A DNA stretch of 40,041 nucleotides from an uncultured Treponema sp. (GTDB lineage: Bacteria; Spirochaetota; Spirochaetia; Treponematales; Treponemataceae): positions 1 to 40,041 of the forward strand of contig ONET01000019.1 of the NCBI GenBank assembly GCA_900316905.1, written 5' to 3'. Shown here one piece after another: positions 30,221 through 37,681 of this stretch (its first letter is position 1; every line of letters begins with the position of its first letter). Under the pieces are notes generated by a model, which did no database searches, had not been told where the DNA came from, and was given only the letters and a program-made list of their open reading frames with translations. Both the position numbers and the translations under genes were made by a program.

Positions 30221-30400
30221 ATGACCTTTGACGAATGGATTGACGAGATGGGCTTTGCCGTGGACGAATCGACCCGCTTTAAAATGAACGCGGCCTACGA
30301 AGCCGGCCGCGAGGACGTCGCCGGAGACATAATGTCCTTTCTAGGAGCCGACCCCACCGACGGCATGAAACTCTTGCGGCGGCTCAAGCAAGAAAAATAG
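30221..30400 (+). CDS. Small acidic early protein (59 aa), unknown
   Basis: Begins MTFDEWIDEMGFAVDESTRF, then AAYEAGREDVAGDIMSFLG and LLRRLKQEK. It starts four bases after the DUF2786 gene. Helical, acidic, no family recognised. Confidence 0.5.
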   Translation: MTFDEWIDEMGFAVDESTRFKMNAAYEAGREDVAGDIMSFLGADPTDGMKLLRRLKQEK

Positions 30401-30411
30401 GAGGTGCAAGA

Positions 30412-30513
30412 ATGGCGATTACTGCGGGAACACGTTGTTGCGGCCGATGCGGACGATGGTATTTTGGGTATTATTGCCCGTACTGCGTCAAAAACACAAA
30501 TCAAAGAGGATAG
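30412..30513 (+). CDS. Tiny zinc-ribbon-like protein (33 aa)
   Basis: Strong AGGAGGTG site before the ATG. The product MAITAGTRCCGRCGRWYFG continues YYCPYCVKNTNQRG, with CCxxC and CPYC pairs that could hold one zinc ion. Aromatic residues between the pairs are compatible with a rubredoxin-like knuckle. Function unknown; it is the first of a run of small genes. Confidence 0.6.
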   Translation: MAITAGTRCCGRCGRWYFGYYCPYCVKNTNQRG

Positions 30514-30522
30514 AAATTAAAA

Positions 30523-30825
30523 GTGAAACGAGGAAAAATCAAAATAATGATAGATGATAAGCCTGTTGATTTAACATTCTCTACATCTCTTAAATTGAAA
30601 AAAGGCAAAGGTTTTTGCGTTCAGTATTCGGAAGGATTCCTTGGCGCAAAATATTATTACTCGCGCGATTTTCCGATATTCACAAAAGCGTACGAGTTTA
30701 TGCAGAAGCTGGATCCAAAATGGAAGTACAAGAATATTCAATGTTACTCCGACGACGGAAACTTTCGTTTTTTCATCAATCCAGATTATTATCAAGAATG
30801 CTTGGACAAGGAGAAAAAGCAATGA
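30523..30825 (+). CDS. AT-rich accessory protein, unknown (1)
   Basis: 100 residues from GTG 30523: MKRGKIKIMIDDKPVDLTF, then KYYYSRDFPIFTKAYEFMQK and an end rich in Tyr/Phe. AT-rich compared with genes either side. No recognised fold. Possibly a host-takeover or anti-defence accessory gene, by location only. Confidence 0.5.
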   Translation: MKRGKIKIMIDDKPVDLTFSTSLKLKKGKGFCVQYSEGFLGAKYYYSRDFPIFTKAYEFMQKLDPKWKYKNIQCYSDDGNFRFFINPDYYQECLDKEKKQ

Positions 30826-31094
30826 TAGCAGGCGTAAAAATTGATACTAAAAACATAAGTAGAAACATAACACTTCACTTAGAAATTTCTTTAAGTGAGG
30901 CTGAATATTATTTTGCGACGATGCAACAAAACATTTCAGATTTGGTTTCTGATTACAAGAAAAAATATAAAAAATTACATAGGTACTGTTCTGAATCTGA
31001 TATAGAAAGATTCAAACAAGGATACATACTTAATAAAGAATTTGAACTATCTGATTTTTGTGTTGTGGGGGAGAAAAATGAGAAAGATAATTAG
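30822..31094 (+). CDS. AT-rich accessory protein, unknown (2)
   Basis: 90 residues from ATG 30822 (AAGGAG site, ATGA overlap with the previous gene). MIAGVKIDTKNISRNITLHL, then a helical SLSEAEYYFATMQQNISDLV and a Lys-rich coil (DYKKKYKKLHRYC). Strongly AT-rich. No family recognised. Confidence 0.5.
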   Translation: MIAGVKIDTKNISRNITLHLEISLSEAEYYFATMQQNISDLVSDYKKKYKKLHRYCSESDIERFKQGYILNKEFELSDFCVVGEKNEKDN

Positions 31095-31293
31095 ACTGGA
31101 TTTATTGGCCGAAGGGCAGAAGGCTAAAGTCATAGAAAACTGCGCCACATGCTTCTTGAACATTCGCGGCGCAGATGACTGGGACAGATGCATGCTCGGT
31201 GTGATAATTTCACAAAGCTACCACACACAGCTGGAAGGCTTTCCCAAAGGCTGTCCGTTGCCGGATTATATAGAACAAGAAAATAGCAAATAG
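31078..31293 (+). CDS. Cysteine-containing accessory protein, unknown
   Basis: 71 residues from ATG 31078 with a GGGGGAG site, overlapping the previous gene. Segments NCATCFLNIRGADDWDRCM and FPKGCPLPDYIEQ place four Cys as C-x2-C...C...C, so a small zinc site is possible. Confidence 0.5.
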   Translation: MRKIIRLDLLAEGQKAKVIENCATCFLNIRGADDWDRCMLGVIISQSYHTQLEGFPKGCPLPDYIEQENSK

Positions 31294-31304
31294 GAGAAAA
31301 GACA

Positions 31305-31514
31305 ATGACAACAGGGGAATTTGCGGACAAAGTTTTTGCAATGCGGGAAGCCCAGAAAGAATACTTTAGACTTCGCACCGCCGAAGCGCTAAGGTTTTCC
31401 AAGCGCCTTGAAAAAGAAGTTGATTCAATACTTTCGCAACGCAAAAAAAAGACCTATATCCGCCAATTATGGCGTCATAAAGCAAGGCTTTTTGCCGTTC
31501 GACAGCAACCATAG
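31305..31514 (+). CDS. Small basic helical protein, unknown
   Basis: 69 residues with AGGAG before the ATG: MTTGEFADKVFAMREAQKEY, then KRLEKEVDSILSQRKKK and a basic C-terminus. A coiled-coil helix is likely. No family recognised. Confidence 0.5.
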   Translation: MTTGEFADKVFAMREAQKEYFRLRTAEALRFSKRLEKEVDSILSQRKKKTYIRQLWRHKARLFAVRQQP

Positions 31515-31551
31515 TTGGTGACAAAAAACAACCGGAGGGGAAAACAAAAAA

Positions 31552-31827
31552 ATGGATATAATCACAGAAAATGACATTGACGAAATCGCCGCCAGAGACT
31601 ACCTGGCCACCAATCGAGGCGTGGAACTGTTCCCAAGAATCCCGGAAAACATCACCGTTTCCGTCGCTGCAAAGCTCCTGCACGTGTCCGAACCAACAAT
31701 CGAAAGAATGGTTGCAGACGGCCAAATAACCCTCACAAAAGCCGCCGTAACGGCCTACATAGAGCGAAATTACCTAGCCAATCGCCCCATAAATTTGACC
31801 CAAAACACCCCAAATCAACCCAAATAG
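31552..31827 (+). CDS. Excisionase-like HTH protein
   Basis: 91 residues. ITVSVAAKLLHVSEPTIERM followed by VADGQITLTKAAVTAYIERN is the layout of winged-helix MerR/excisionase (HTH_17) DNA-binding domains. It is the last phage gene before the right end. In a transposable phage it may act as an activator (Mor/C-like role) rather than an excisionase. Confidence 0.65.
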   Translation: MDIITENDIDEIAARDYLATNRGVELFPRIPENITVSVAAKLLHVSEPTIERMVADGQITLTKAAVTAYIERNYLANRPINLTQNTPNQPK

Positions 31828-31905
31828 CCCCGCAAAAAAACATCAGTTTTTCTTACAATTTTACATCAAAATTTTTTGCAAGCGATATTTCGCTAAAATT
31901 CATCA
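31828..31905. other. Probable right end of the prophage with CATCA repeats
   Basis: Between the last phage gene and the chromosomal promoter there are three CATCA copies followed within a few bases by T runs (31841, 31864, 31901), and a short inverted repeat AGCGA-TATT-TCGCT (about 31881-31894). Mu-type ends carry multiple transposase sites, so these may be such sites, but without the left end this cannot be tested here. Confidence 0.4.
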
Positions 31906-31934
31906 TTGCTTTTTTCTATATATAGCGCTATAAT
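31906..31934 (+). promoter_or_regulatory. Promoter of the first EAL gene
   Basis: TTGCTT (31906-31911), 17-base spacer, TATAAT (31929-31934). The ATG of the EAL gene begins at 31943, where the start of transcription is expected, so the mRNA would be leaderless although AAAGG lies just before the ATG. Confidence 0.6.
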
Positions 31935-31942
31935 TAAAGGAT

Positions 31943-34246
31943 ATGAGAAGCCTATACATTGCGTGGAACGCAATATCGGTAGCGACGCTTGCAGTTTTTA
32001 CATGGATTTCACTCAAAAAAAAGACGCGACTTTCTCCAATCGTGGCGACTCTTTGCGCCCTTGCAGGAATGTGCGTCCTTTCCTACACCACGCTGCTCTT
32101 TGTTCCCAACAAAAGGGCGGCCTTGACTCTTTTTTCAATCTATTACATTTGCGACATGGGGGTTTTGGGAGTAATCTACATTTTCGCGATTTCCATCGCC
32201 GAGATATCAAAAAGGAACTCGACAAAGAGCGTCGGCGCGCGGGTCTTTTACATTTTCGCCGGCCTCATAAGCCTTGCCTTGATAGCCAACATTTGGACTG
32301 AAAGCGTCATAGGCATCGAGCCGGTTCTTTTTAAAAACGGCTGGCTCAATTATTGGAAGCAGAACTACACTTGGCAAAGCTACATTTTTGTGGGATTTCA
32401 AACGGTGATGGTCTGCGTGATTCTAGCGACGCTCCTAAAGCGCGCGTTCAAGCTTCCTACATTTTACAAAAGCAAGTTCATCACGCTCGCGTCGTCTTTC
32501 GCTTTGGTGGCAACGGTAAACAGTTCGGCGCTCTTTTTTCCTTTCAAGTATGAACTTTCCATCACGCTCTACGTTTTCTTGGCGGCGTACGCTGTTCAGA
32601 TTTCATTTTGGGGAATCAACGAATCGCTTTTAAACACAATGATTTCGCTTGTGTCGGAAAACATCCGCTACGCCGTCGTGTGCTTTGCAAGCCGGGGAAG
32701 GTGCTTTTACCTAAACCGCGAGGCCCGCAACATTTTTGGCTACGGCAACAGCGGCCTTGCGGCGGCGGAAGGCTACCGCGACAAGCTCTTGTCCCAATAC
32801 CCCGAAAAAATGTTCGGCTTTTTGACGCTTACGCAAAGCCTGCAGGTAAATTCCGTAACGAGAACGTTTGACTGCGAGTACAAAATTCTAAAGGACAAAA
32901 AGAACCGCAACGTGGTCAGCTACCTAAAGCTGGTGGACACCACGCAGGAGCTAAAGCGCTTGGAAGAAGAAAAAATCCGCTCGGAGCGCGACCCCCTCAC
33001 CGGCCTTTACAACCGTTCGACATTCTTTAAAAGGGCGGCGGAAATTTTGCGAGCCAACAGAAGCGACGACTTTTATTTAATCGCCACAAACATCATGGAC
33101 TTCAAGATTGTCAACAGCCTTTTTGGCGAGCCGGTAGGCGACGAAGTCCTAAAGCTGCAGGCCGCCCTTCTTTCGTCAACCGCCAGCCCCAACGCGGCTT
33201 TCGGCCGCCTTACCGCCGACAAGTTCGCGGCCTTGCTTCCCAAGGAATTGTTCGACATGGAAACAATCCGCAAGAACAACGAAACCTTGCGGCAATCGTT
33301 GGCAAAATACAATTACAAGCTTCAAAACTACACCGGCGTTTACGAAATCGCCGACAAATATGAAAACGTAAAGACGATGTACGACAAGGCCGCGATGACC
33401 ATAGAAGACATTCGCGGAAACATGGAAACCGTCGCCGCCTTCTACGACTCTTCGATAATGGACAGACAAATCCGGGACAAGCGCATCGTTTCTGAATTTG
33501 ACGACGCTCTTGAAAACGGACAATTCGTCATGTACCTGCAGCCGCAAATAAACGCCAGCGACGAAAGAATCGTAGGAGCGGAAGCTCTTGTCCGCTGGAT
33601 CACGCCCGACCGGGGAACCGTCGCGCCGATGGACTTCATTCCTGTTTTGGAAAAGTCCGGCCTTATCCACAAGCTTGACCAATACATGTGGGAAGAGGCC
33701 GCGAAAAAACTTGCGGAATGGAAAGCCCGCGCGATAGACATGTACATTTCCATCAACATCAGCGCAAAGGACTTTTACTATTGCGACATTTACAAGTTCT
33801 TCACTGAACTTGTCGAGCGCTACGACATTTCGCCAAAAAACTTAAAGATAGAAATAACCGAGACCGTCTTGATGCAAGACATGAACGCGCACGGAAGCGT
33901 TTTGCAAAAATTGAGCGACTACGGATTCACGATCGAGATGGACGACTTTGGCTCGGGATACTCTTCCCTCAACACGCTCAAAAACGTCGAGATGAACACG
34001 CTGAAAATCGACATGGGATTTTTGAGAGCGTCAAATTTCTCCCAAAAAGTCAAGGACATCATTTCTTCGATAATCTCAATGTCAAAGACTTTGGGAATGA
34101 CCGTCGTCACCGAAGGCGTTGAGACTGAAGACCAAGTGAAATTCTTGCGGCAGGCAAGCTGCGACATTTTCCAGGGCTTCTATTTTTCCAAGCCTCTTTC
34201 GATAGGCGAGTTTGAAAAAAAATACTGCGACGGAGGAACTAAATGA
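31943..34246 (+). CDS. Membrane c-di-GMP phosphodiesterase: 7TM-PAS-degenerate GGDEF-EAL (1)
   Basis: 767 residues. Seven or so hydrophobic spans occupy about 1-225 (a 7TM histidine-kinase-type sensor module), then a PAS-like stretch (about 235-330), GGDEF-like domain (about 345-480) and EAL domain (about 515-760). The GGDEF signature is replaced by RLTADKFAAL, so cyclase activity is not expected. The EAL domain is intact: GAEALVRW, NISAKDFYYCD, EITETVL, MDDFGSGYSSL and TEGVETEDQ. It should degrade c-di-GMP, with the N-terminal module sensing an unknown cue. It overlaps its paralogue by ATGA. Confidence 0.87.
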   Translation: MRSLYIAWNAISVATLAVFTWISLKKKTRLSPIVATLCALAGMCVLSYTTLLFVPNKRAALTLFSIYYICDMGVLGVIYIFAISIAEISKRNSTKSVGARVFYIFAGLISLALIANIWTESVIGIEPVLFKNGWLNYWKQNYTWQSYIFVGFQTVMVCVILATLLKRAFKLPTFYKSKFITLASSFALVATVNSSALFFPFKYELSITLYVFLAAYAVQISFWGINESLLNTMISLVSENIRYAVVCFASRGRCFYLNREARNIFGYGNSGLAAAEGYRDKLLSQYPEKMFGFLTLTQSLQVNSVTRTFDCEYKILKDKKNRNVVSYLKLVDTTQELKRLEEEKIRSERDPLTGLYNRSTFFKRAAEILRANRSDDFYLIATNIMDFKIVNSLFGEPVGDEVLKLQAALLSSTASPNAAFGRLTADKFAALLPKELFDMETIRKNNETLRQSLAKYNYKLQNYTGVYEIADKYENVKTMYDKAAMTIEDIRGNMETVAAFYDSSIMDRQIRDKRIVSEFDDALENGQFVMYLQPQINASDERIVGAEALVRWITPDRGTVAPMDFIPVLEKSGLIHKLDQYMWEEAAKKLAEWKARAIDMYISINISAKDFYYCDIYKFFTELVERYDISPKNLKIEITETVLMQDMNAHGSVLQKLSDYGFTIEMDDFGSGYSSLNTLKNVEMNTLKIDMGFLRASNFSQKVKDIISSIISMSKTLGMTVVTEGVETEDQVKFLRQASCDIFQGFYFSKPLSIGEFEKKYCDGGTK

Positions 34247-36522
34247 ATTCTCTAAGGCTGGCTTACTACATTCTCTCCTCAATCGTTTTCATTCTTCTCG
34301 CGTGGGCGTTCAAGAGCATTTCCCGCTCAAAGATTCCGGCAAAAAACTATTACTATTTTCCAATCGGAATGGCGCTTGTAACCGTTCCTGTTTATTCGCT
34401 CTTTGTTTCCGCAAAAACTTACTTTTCCGCAATGCTTTTTGACGCGCTGTATTTCGCGTGCACCGATTGGCTTTGCTTTTGCATGCTCATATTCACGCTG
34501 GCGTTCACGTGGAGAATCGGCGCCATAATGCCGGTGGTTTTGGCCTTGGCGCCCTTGGCCGTCATCGACACAGTTTCCTTAATCATGAACACTTGGCGCC
34601 AACATTCGTTCAACCTTACGCGCGAAGTCATGGAAAACGGCTTGGAATATTGGTCGTGCCAATTCACTTCGCTCCATTACGTTCACTTGGGCCTTTGCTA
34701 TGTAATGTTCTTTTCGGCGCTCTGTCTTTTGGTTCACGCAATCGTTACGTCTCCAACAGGCTACAAGGCAAAGCATGTCGCCGTCCTTAGCGCGTCATTT
34801 GTGGTGATAATCGCCAACGCGATTTGTTACTCGCTTGACTTGGCCATCGACTTTTCAGTTTTGCTCTACCCGCTTTTTGGAATTTTCGTCTATTACTATT
34901 CGGTTCACCTGGCCACCCGGCAGCTCTTGACGCGCTCACTGACAAGCGTAAATGAAAACATCGACGACGCGATTTTGTACTTTGACACCAACGACGACTG
35001 CTTTTACAAAAATTCGCAGGCGCGAAAATTGTTCGACATAAACGGAGAATTTTCCCACAACAAAGCCCGCAACCTTCTAAAGTCCGTCCGCGCAAAAATC
35101 CAAGACTACAACGAGGCGGCGCCGGTGGAATTTTTCACCGTGAACGGCCAAGAAAGGCAGTTTGAAATCGAAGCCGAAGACGTCTACTACGGCTACAGCT
35201 TGATAGGCTCATACTTAAGGCTTACGGACAAAACCGACGAAATCAACAAATACTTGACGCAAAAATTCTTGGCCAACCATGACGAGCTTACCGGCGCCTA
35301 CACCCGCGAATACTTTTTCAAGCTCTGCGACGAAAAAATCAAGGAAAACCCAAACACCGAATACCTTATGATTTCGTCAAACATTCGCCAATTCAAGCTT
35401 GTAAACGAGCTTTTTGGCGAGGAAGTCGGAAACAAGATTCTCATCAAGATGGTCACAACGACCAAAATGCTTGCGATTCACGACAGCGTTTTGGGCCGCG
35501 TCGGCGACGACCGCTTTGGCCTTTTGGCGCAAAAACAGTATTTTACGGAAGACATGATCAAGGCATTCCTAAAAAGCTCGCAAGAAGTTTTGGAAGGGTC
35601 CAACTACACGCTCAACCTTTGCGTTGGAATTTGCGAGGCGCGCGGCCCGGAAGAAAGCGCCCAGCTTCTTTACGACAAGACCCAGCTGGCGATAAAAAAG
35701 ATTTGCGACGACTATCAAAAGCACTTGGCCTACTACGATTCCGACATGATGGCGGAACTGTTGCGCGAGCGGCAAATCGTAACCGAGTTTGAGGACGCGC
35801 TTAAGGGCGGACAAATCAAGATGCGTCTGCAGCCCTACTTTGACCGCGACGGAAACGCCTTTGGCGGAGAGGCCTTGGCGCGATGGGAGCATCCCCAGCG
35901 CGGAACGCTGGAGCCGGAAGTATTCATTCCGCCGCTAGAGCGCTCAGGACTCATTCACAAGCTTGACACTTTCATTTGGGAACAGGCGGCGCAAACGCTT
36001 GAAGAATGGGGAAAGAAAGGTTACGACACAATGCAAATTTCGGTGAACGTTTCCGCGAAAGACATTTTTTACATCGACATAGCCGACAACTTCAAGCAGC
36101 TTCTTTTAAGGCATACGTTCAACCCGCAAAACCTAAAAATTGAATTTACCGAAGAGGCGCTCAACTCCAACTTGAATTCAGCCATAACGCTTTTTGAAAA
36201 ACTAAAGCAAATTGGCTACGAAGTTGGAATCGACGATTTTGGACAAGGTTATTCTTCGCTCAACTTCCTAAAGGACGTGAACGCCGACATACTAAAAATG
36301 GACATGGCGCTTGTTCAAAAGAACGAAAACACCGAGCGCGTAAAAGTCATCCTAAAGTTCATCGTGCAAATAGCGCAGGCGCTCGGAATGAAACTTGTGT
36401 CGGAGGGAGTTGAAACCGCCGAGCAGCTTGAAATGCTTCGCTCGCTTGGCTTTCCGTCGTTCCAAGGCTTTTTGTTTTCAAAGCCCTTGCCAATAAAAGA
36501 CTTTGAAGAAAAATATCTCTGA
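34243..36522 (+). CDS. Membrane c-di-GMP phosphodiesterase: 7TM-PAS-degenerate GGDEF-EAL (2)
   Basis: 759 residues with the same layout as the preceding protein. The N-terminal 225 residues are membrane spans with FSVLLYPLFGIFVYYYS as the last. The GGDEF equivalent reads GRVGDDRFGLL, again not canonical. EAL motifs are kept: GGEALARW, NVSAKDIFYID, EFTEEAL, IDDFGQGYSSL and SEGVETAEQ. Tandem paralogues sharing one transcript suggest duplication and division of sensor input. A strong terminator follows. Confidence 0.87.
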   Translation: MNSLRLAYYILSSIVFILLAWAFKSISRSKIPAKNYYYFPIGMALVTVPVYSLFVSAKTYFSAMLFDALYFACTDWLCFCMLIFTLAFTWRIGAIMPVVLALAPLAVIDTVSLIMNTWRQHSFNLTREVMENGLEYWSCQFTSLHYVHLGLCYVMFFSALCLLVHAIVTSPTGYKAKHVAVLSASFVVIIANAICYSLDLAIDFSVLLYPLFGIFVYYYSVHLATRQLLTRSLTSVNENIDDAILYFDTNDDCFYKNSQARKLFDINGEFSHNKARNLLKSVRAKIQDYNEAAPVEFFTVNGQERQFEIEAEDVYYGYSLIGSYLRLTDKTDEINKYLTQKFLANHDELTGAYTREYFFKLCDEKIKENPNTEYLMISSNIRQFKLVNELFGEEVGNKILIKMVTTTKMLAIHDSVLGRVGDDRFGLLAQKQYFTEDMIKAFLKSSQEVLEGSNYTLNLCVGICEARGPEESAQLLYDKTQLAIKKICDDYQKHLAYYDSDMMAELLRERQIVTEFEDALKGGQIKMRLQPYFDRDGNAFGGEALARWEHPQRGTLEPEVFIPPLERSGLIHKLDTFIWEQAAQTLEEWGKKGYDTMQISVNVSAKDIFYIDIADNFKQLLLRHTFNPQNLKIEFTEEALNSNLNSAITLFEKLKQIGYEVGIDDFGQGYSSLNFLKDVNADILKMDMALVQKNENTERVKVILKFIVQIAQALGMKLVSEGVETAEQLEMLRSLGFPSFQGFLFSKPLPIKDFEEKYL

Positions 36523-36532
36523 GATTGCGGGC

Positions 36533-36572
36533 AAAAAAAAAAACGGCGCGAATAAGATTTTCGCGCCGTTTT
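36533..36572. terminator. Bidirectional terminator between EAL genes and SDR gene
   Basis: Perfect 12-bp stem AAACGGCGCGAA / TTCGCGCCGTTT (36541-36552 and 36560-36571) flanked by an A run upstream and T run downstream, so it can serve both strands. Confidence 0.88.
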
Positions 36573-36586
36573 CTGAGCCAAAGCCG

Positions 36587-36644
36587 CGAGTTTGCCTTTG
36601 GCAAACTCGTAGTATGTAAAAATCGCTTGCGATTTTTACATACT
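36587..36644. repeat. Two adjacent perfect hairpins at the SDR 3' end
   Basis: First: CGAGTTTGCC / GGCAAACTCG with a TTT loop (36587-36609). Second: a 16-bp perfect stem from AGTATGTAAAAATCGC with a two-base TT centre to its complement (36611-36644), which includes the SDR stop codon. Next to a complete terminator they seem redundant, so they may be a dispersed palindromic repeat or an mRNA stabiliser. Confidence 0.7.
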
Positions 36645-37409
36645 TGTATAACCGCCGTCAACCGGAAGAATCACGCCGGTGACATAAGAAGACGACGGGC
36701 TTGCCAAGAAAATCGCGGCGGAGTCCAACTCGCCTTCGTTTCCGTAGCGGCTAAGCGGAATCATCGTCTTGGCGTTGTTCTGGAAAAAGTCCGAGTCAAG
36801 AGTTTCCTTTGTGAGCGGCGAGTAGAAGTAGCCGGGGCAAATCGCGTTTACGTTTATGCCGTACTTTCCCCACTCCGCCGCGAGTCCGCGCGTAAGGTTG
36901 ACCACGCCGCCCTTGGCCGCATGGTAGGGCGAGCAAGGCGCAACCTTGTTTCCGACCATTCCGTACATCGAAGCGATGTTAATGATGCGTCCGTACTTGG
37001 CGCCAATCATGGCCTTTTTGGCGACGGCGCGCGACATCTTGAAAGTGCCGCCCAAGTCCACGTTAAGCTCGCCGTTAAACTGCTCGTCGGTGATGTCCTC
37101 AGCGGGAGCGACGGCGCCGGTTCCGGCGTTGTTGATAAGAATGTCTATGCGGCCAAACTTGGCGACGATTTTGTCAACCGCCTCGTTCACCGCGTTTGTG
37201 TCGGTGATGTCGCAGCGGACGGCCAGCGTCTCCACGCCGTATTCGTTGTGAATGTCCTTGGCAACCGCGTCAATCAATTCCTGGCGGCGGGCGATGGCCA
37301 CGATGGCCGCGCCTTGGTTGGCCAAAGCCTTTGCCATTTGAACGCCCAAACCTGTTGAGCAGCCTGTAACGACCGCCACTTGTCCTTTAAGGTCAAAGTA
37401 AGATTTCAT
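36636..37409 (-). CDS. SDR family oxidoreductase (gluconate/deoxygluconate dehydrogenase-like)
   Basis: 257 residues from ATG 37409 with AAAGGAG. Classical short-chain dehydrogenase: NAD(P)-binding TGCSTGLG (15-22), NNAG (93-96), catalytic Ser147 in INIASMYG, Tyr162 and Lys166 in SPYHAAKGG, and the C-terminal VTGVILPVDGGYT. Its layout and the LxDLxGQVAVVTG start resemble 5-keto-gluconate or 2-deoxy-gluconate 3-dehydrogenases. Adjacent sugar importer genes on the same strand support a sugar-acid or sugar-alcohol role; substrate is not certain. Confidence 0.85.
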   Translation of the reverse strand: MKSYFDLKGQVAVVTGCSTGLGVQMAKALANQGAAIVAIARRQELIDAVAKDIHNEYGVETLAVRCDITDTNAVNEAVDKIVAKFGRIDILINNAGTGAVAPAEDITDEQFNGELNVDLGGTFKMSRAVAKKAMIGAKYGRIINIASMYGMVGNKVAPCSPYHAAKGGVVNLTRGLAAEWGKYGINVNAICPGYFYSPLTKETLDSDFFQNNAKTMIPLSRYGNEGELDSAAIFLASPSSSYVTGVILPVDGGYTSM

Positions 37410-37560
37410 AAAAACTCCTTTAAAACGATTTGCGTTCTCCAGCGCAAGTTGTGCCTGCATTGTAGCGCAAATGTAACTTTTGGGCAATAAAAACGCAAAG
37501 GCCTCACCCCGCGCCAACCGAACGCTCGCTGGGGAAGGAAGCAATTTTTGGAAAAAACAT

Positions 37561-37674
37561 ACAACAGGCGCAAGCGAAAAAAATTGCGGCGAACTCTGCT
37601 AGCGTTTATCCAACTGTTAAGCCCTAAAAGCGCCGCCGTGTGAGCCGCAATTTTTTTCGCTGAGAGCCTGTTGT
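37561..37674. repeat. Long interrupted inverted repeat between ABC operon and SDR gene
   Basis: Arms of about 30 bases (37561-37590 and 37644-37674) share ACAACAGGC and AGCGAAAAAAATTGCGGC with a short differing spacer, flanking a 53-base centre. T runs follow on both strands. It could be the 3' terminator structure of the importer transcript, a small RNA, or a miniature element. No gene fits inside. The rest of 37410-37681 shows nothing else. Confidence 0.6.
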
Positions 37675-37681
37675 TTTTGTC

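Larger units (their letters stand above)
1..31905. mobile_element. Mu-type transposable prophage (partial; left end outside window)
   Basis: The stretch holds a DDE transposase with a MuB-like ATPase, Gam-like and GemA-like proteins, a Ner-like regulator, an S24 repressor, and a full packaging/head/lysis/tail set. Head genes follow Mu (gp25, gp27, gp28, gp29, F and I-like) while the tail is lambda-like with tape measure, G/GT-type chaperones and M/L/K/J-like tip proteins, so the virion should be a siphovirus as in other Mu-like siphophages. Early genes run right and late genes run left from a control region near 21-22.8 kb. The last phage-type gene ends at 31827 and a chromosomal gene with its own promoter begins at 31906, so the right end lies between them; the exact terminal base cannot be set without the other end. 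Confidence 0.9.

Noticed and set aside
31881..31894. AGCGA-TATT-TCGCT taken as a terminator for the early operon
   Set aside because: The stem is only 5 bp and lacks a T run, so it does not support termination; it is kept only as part of the end region.
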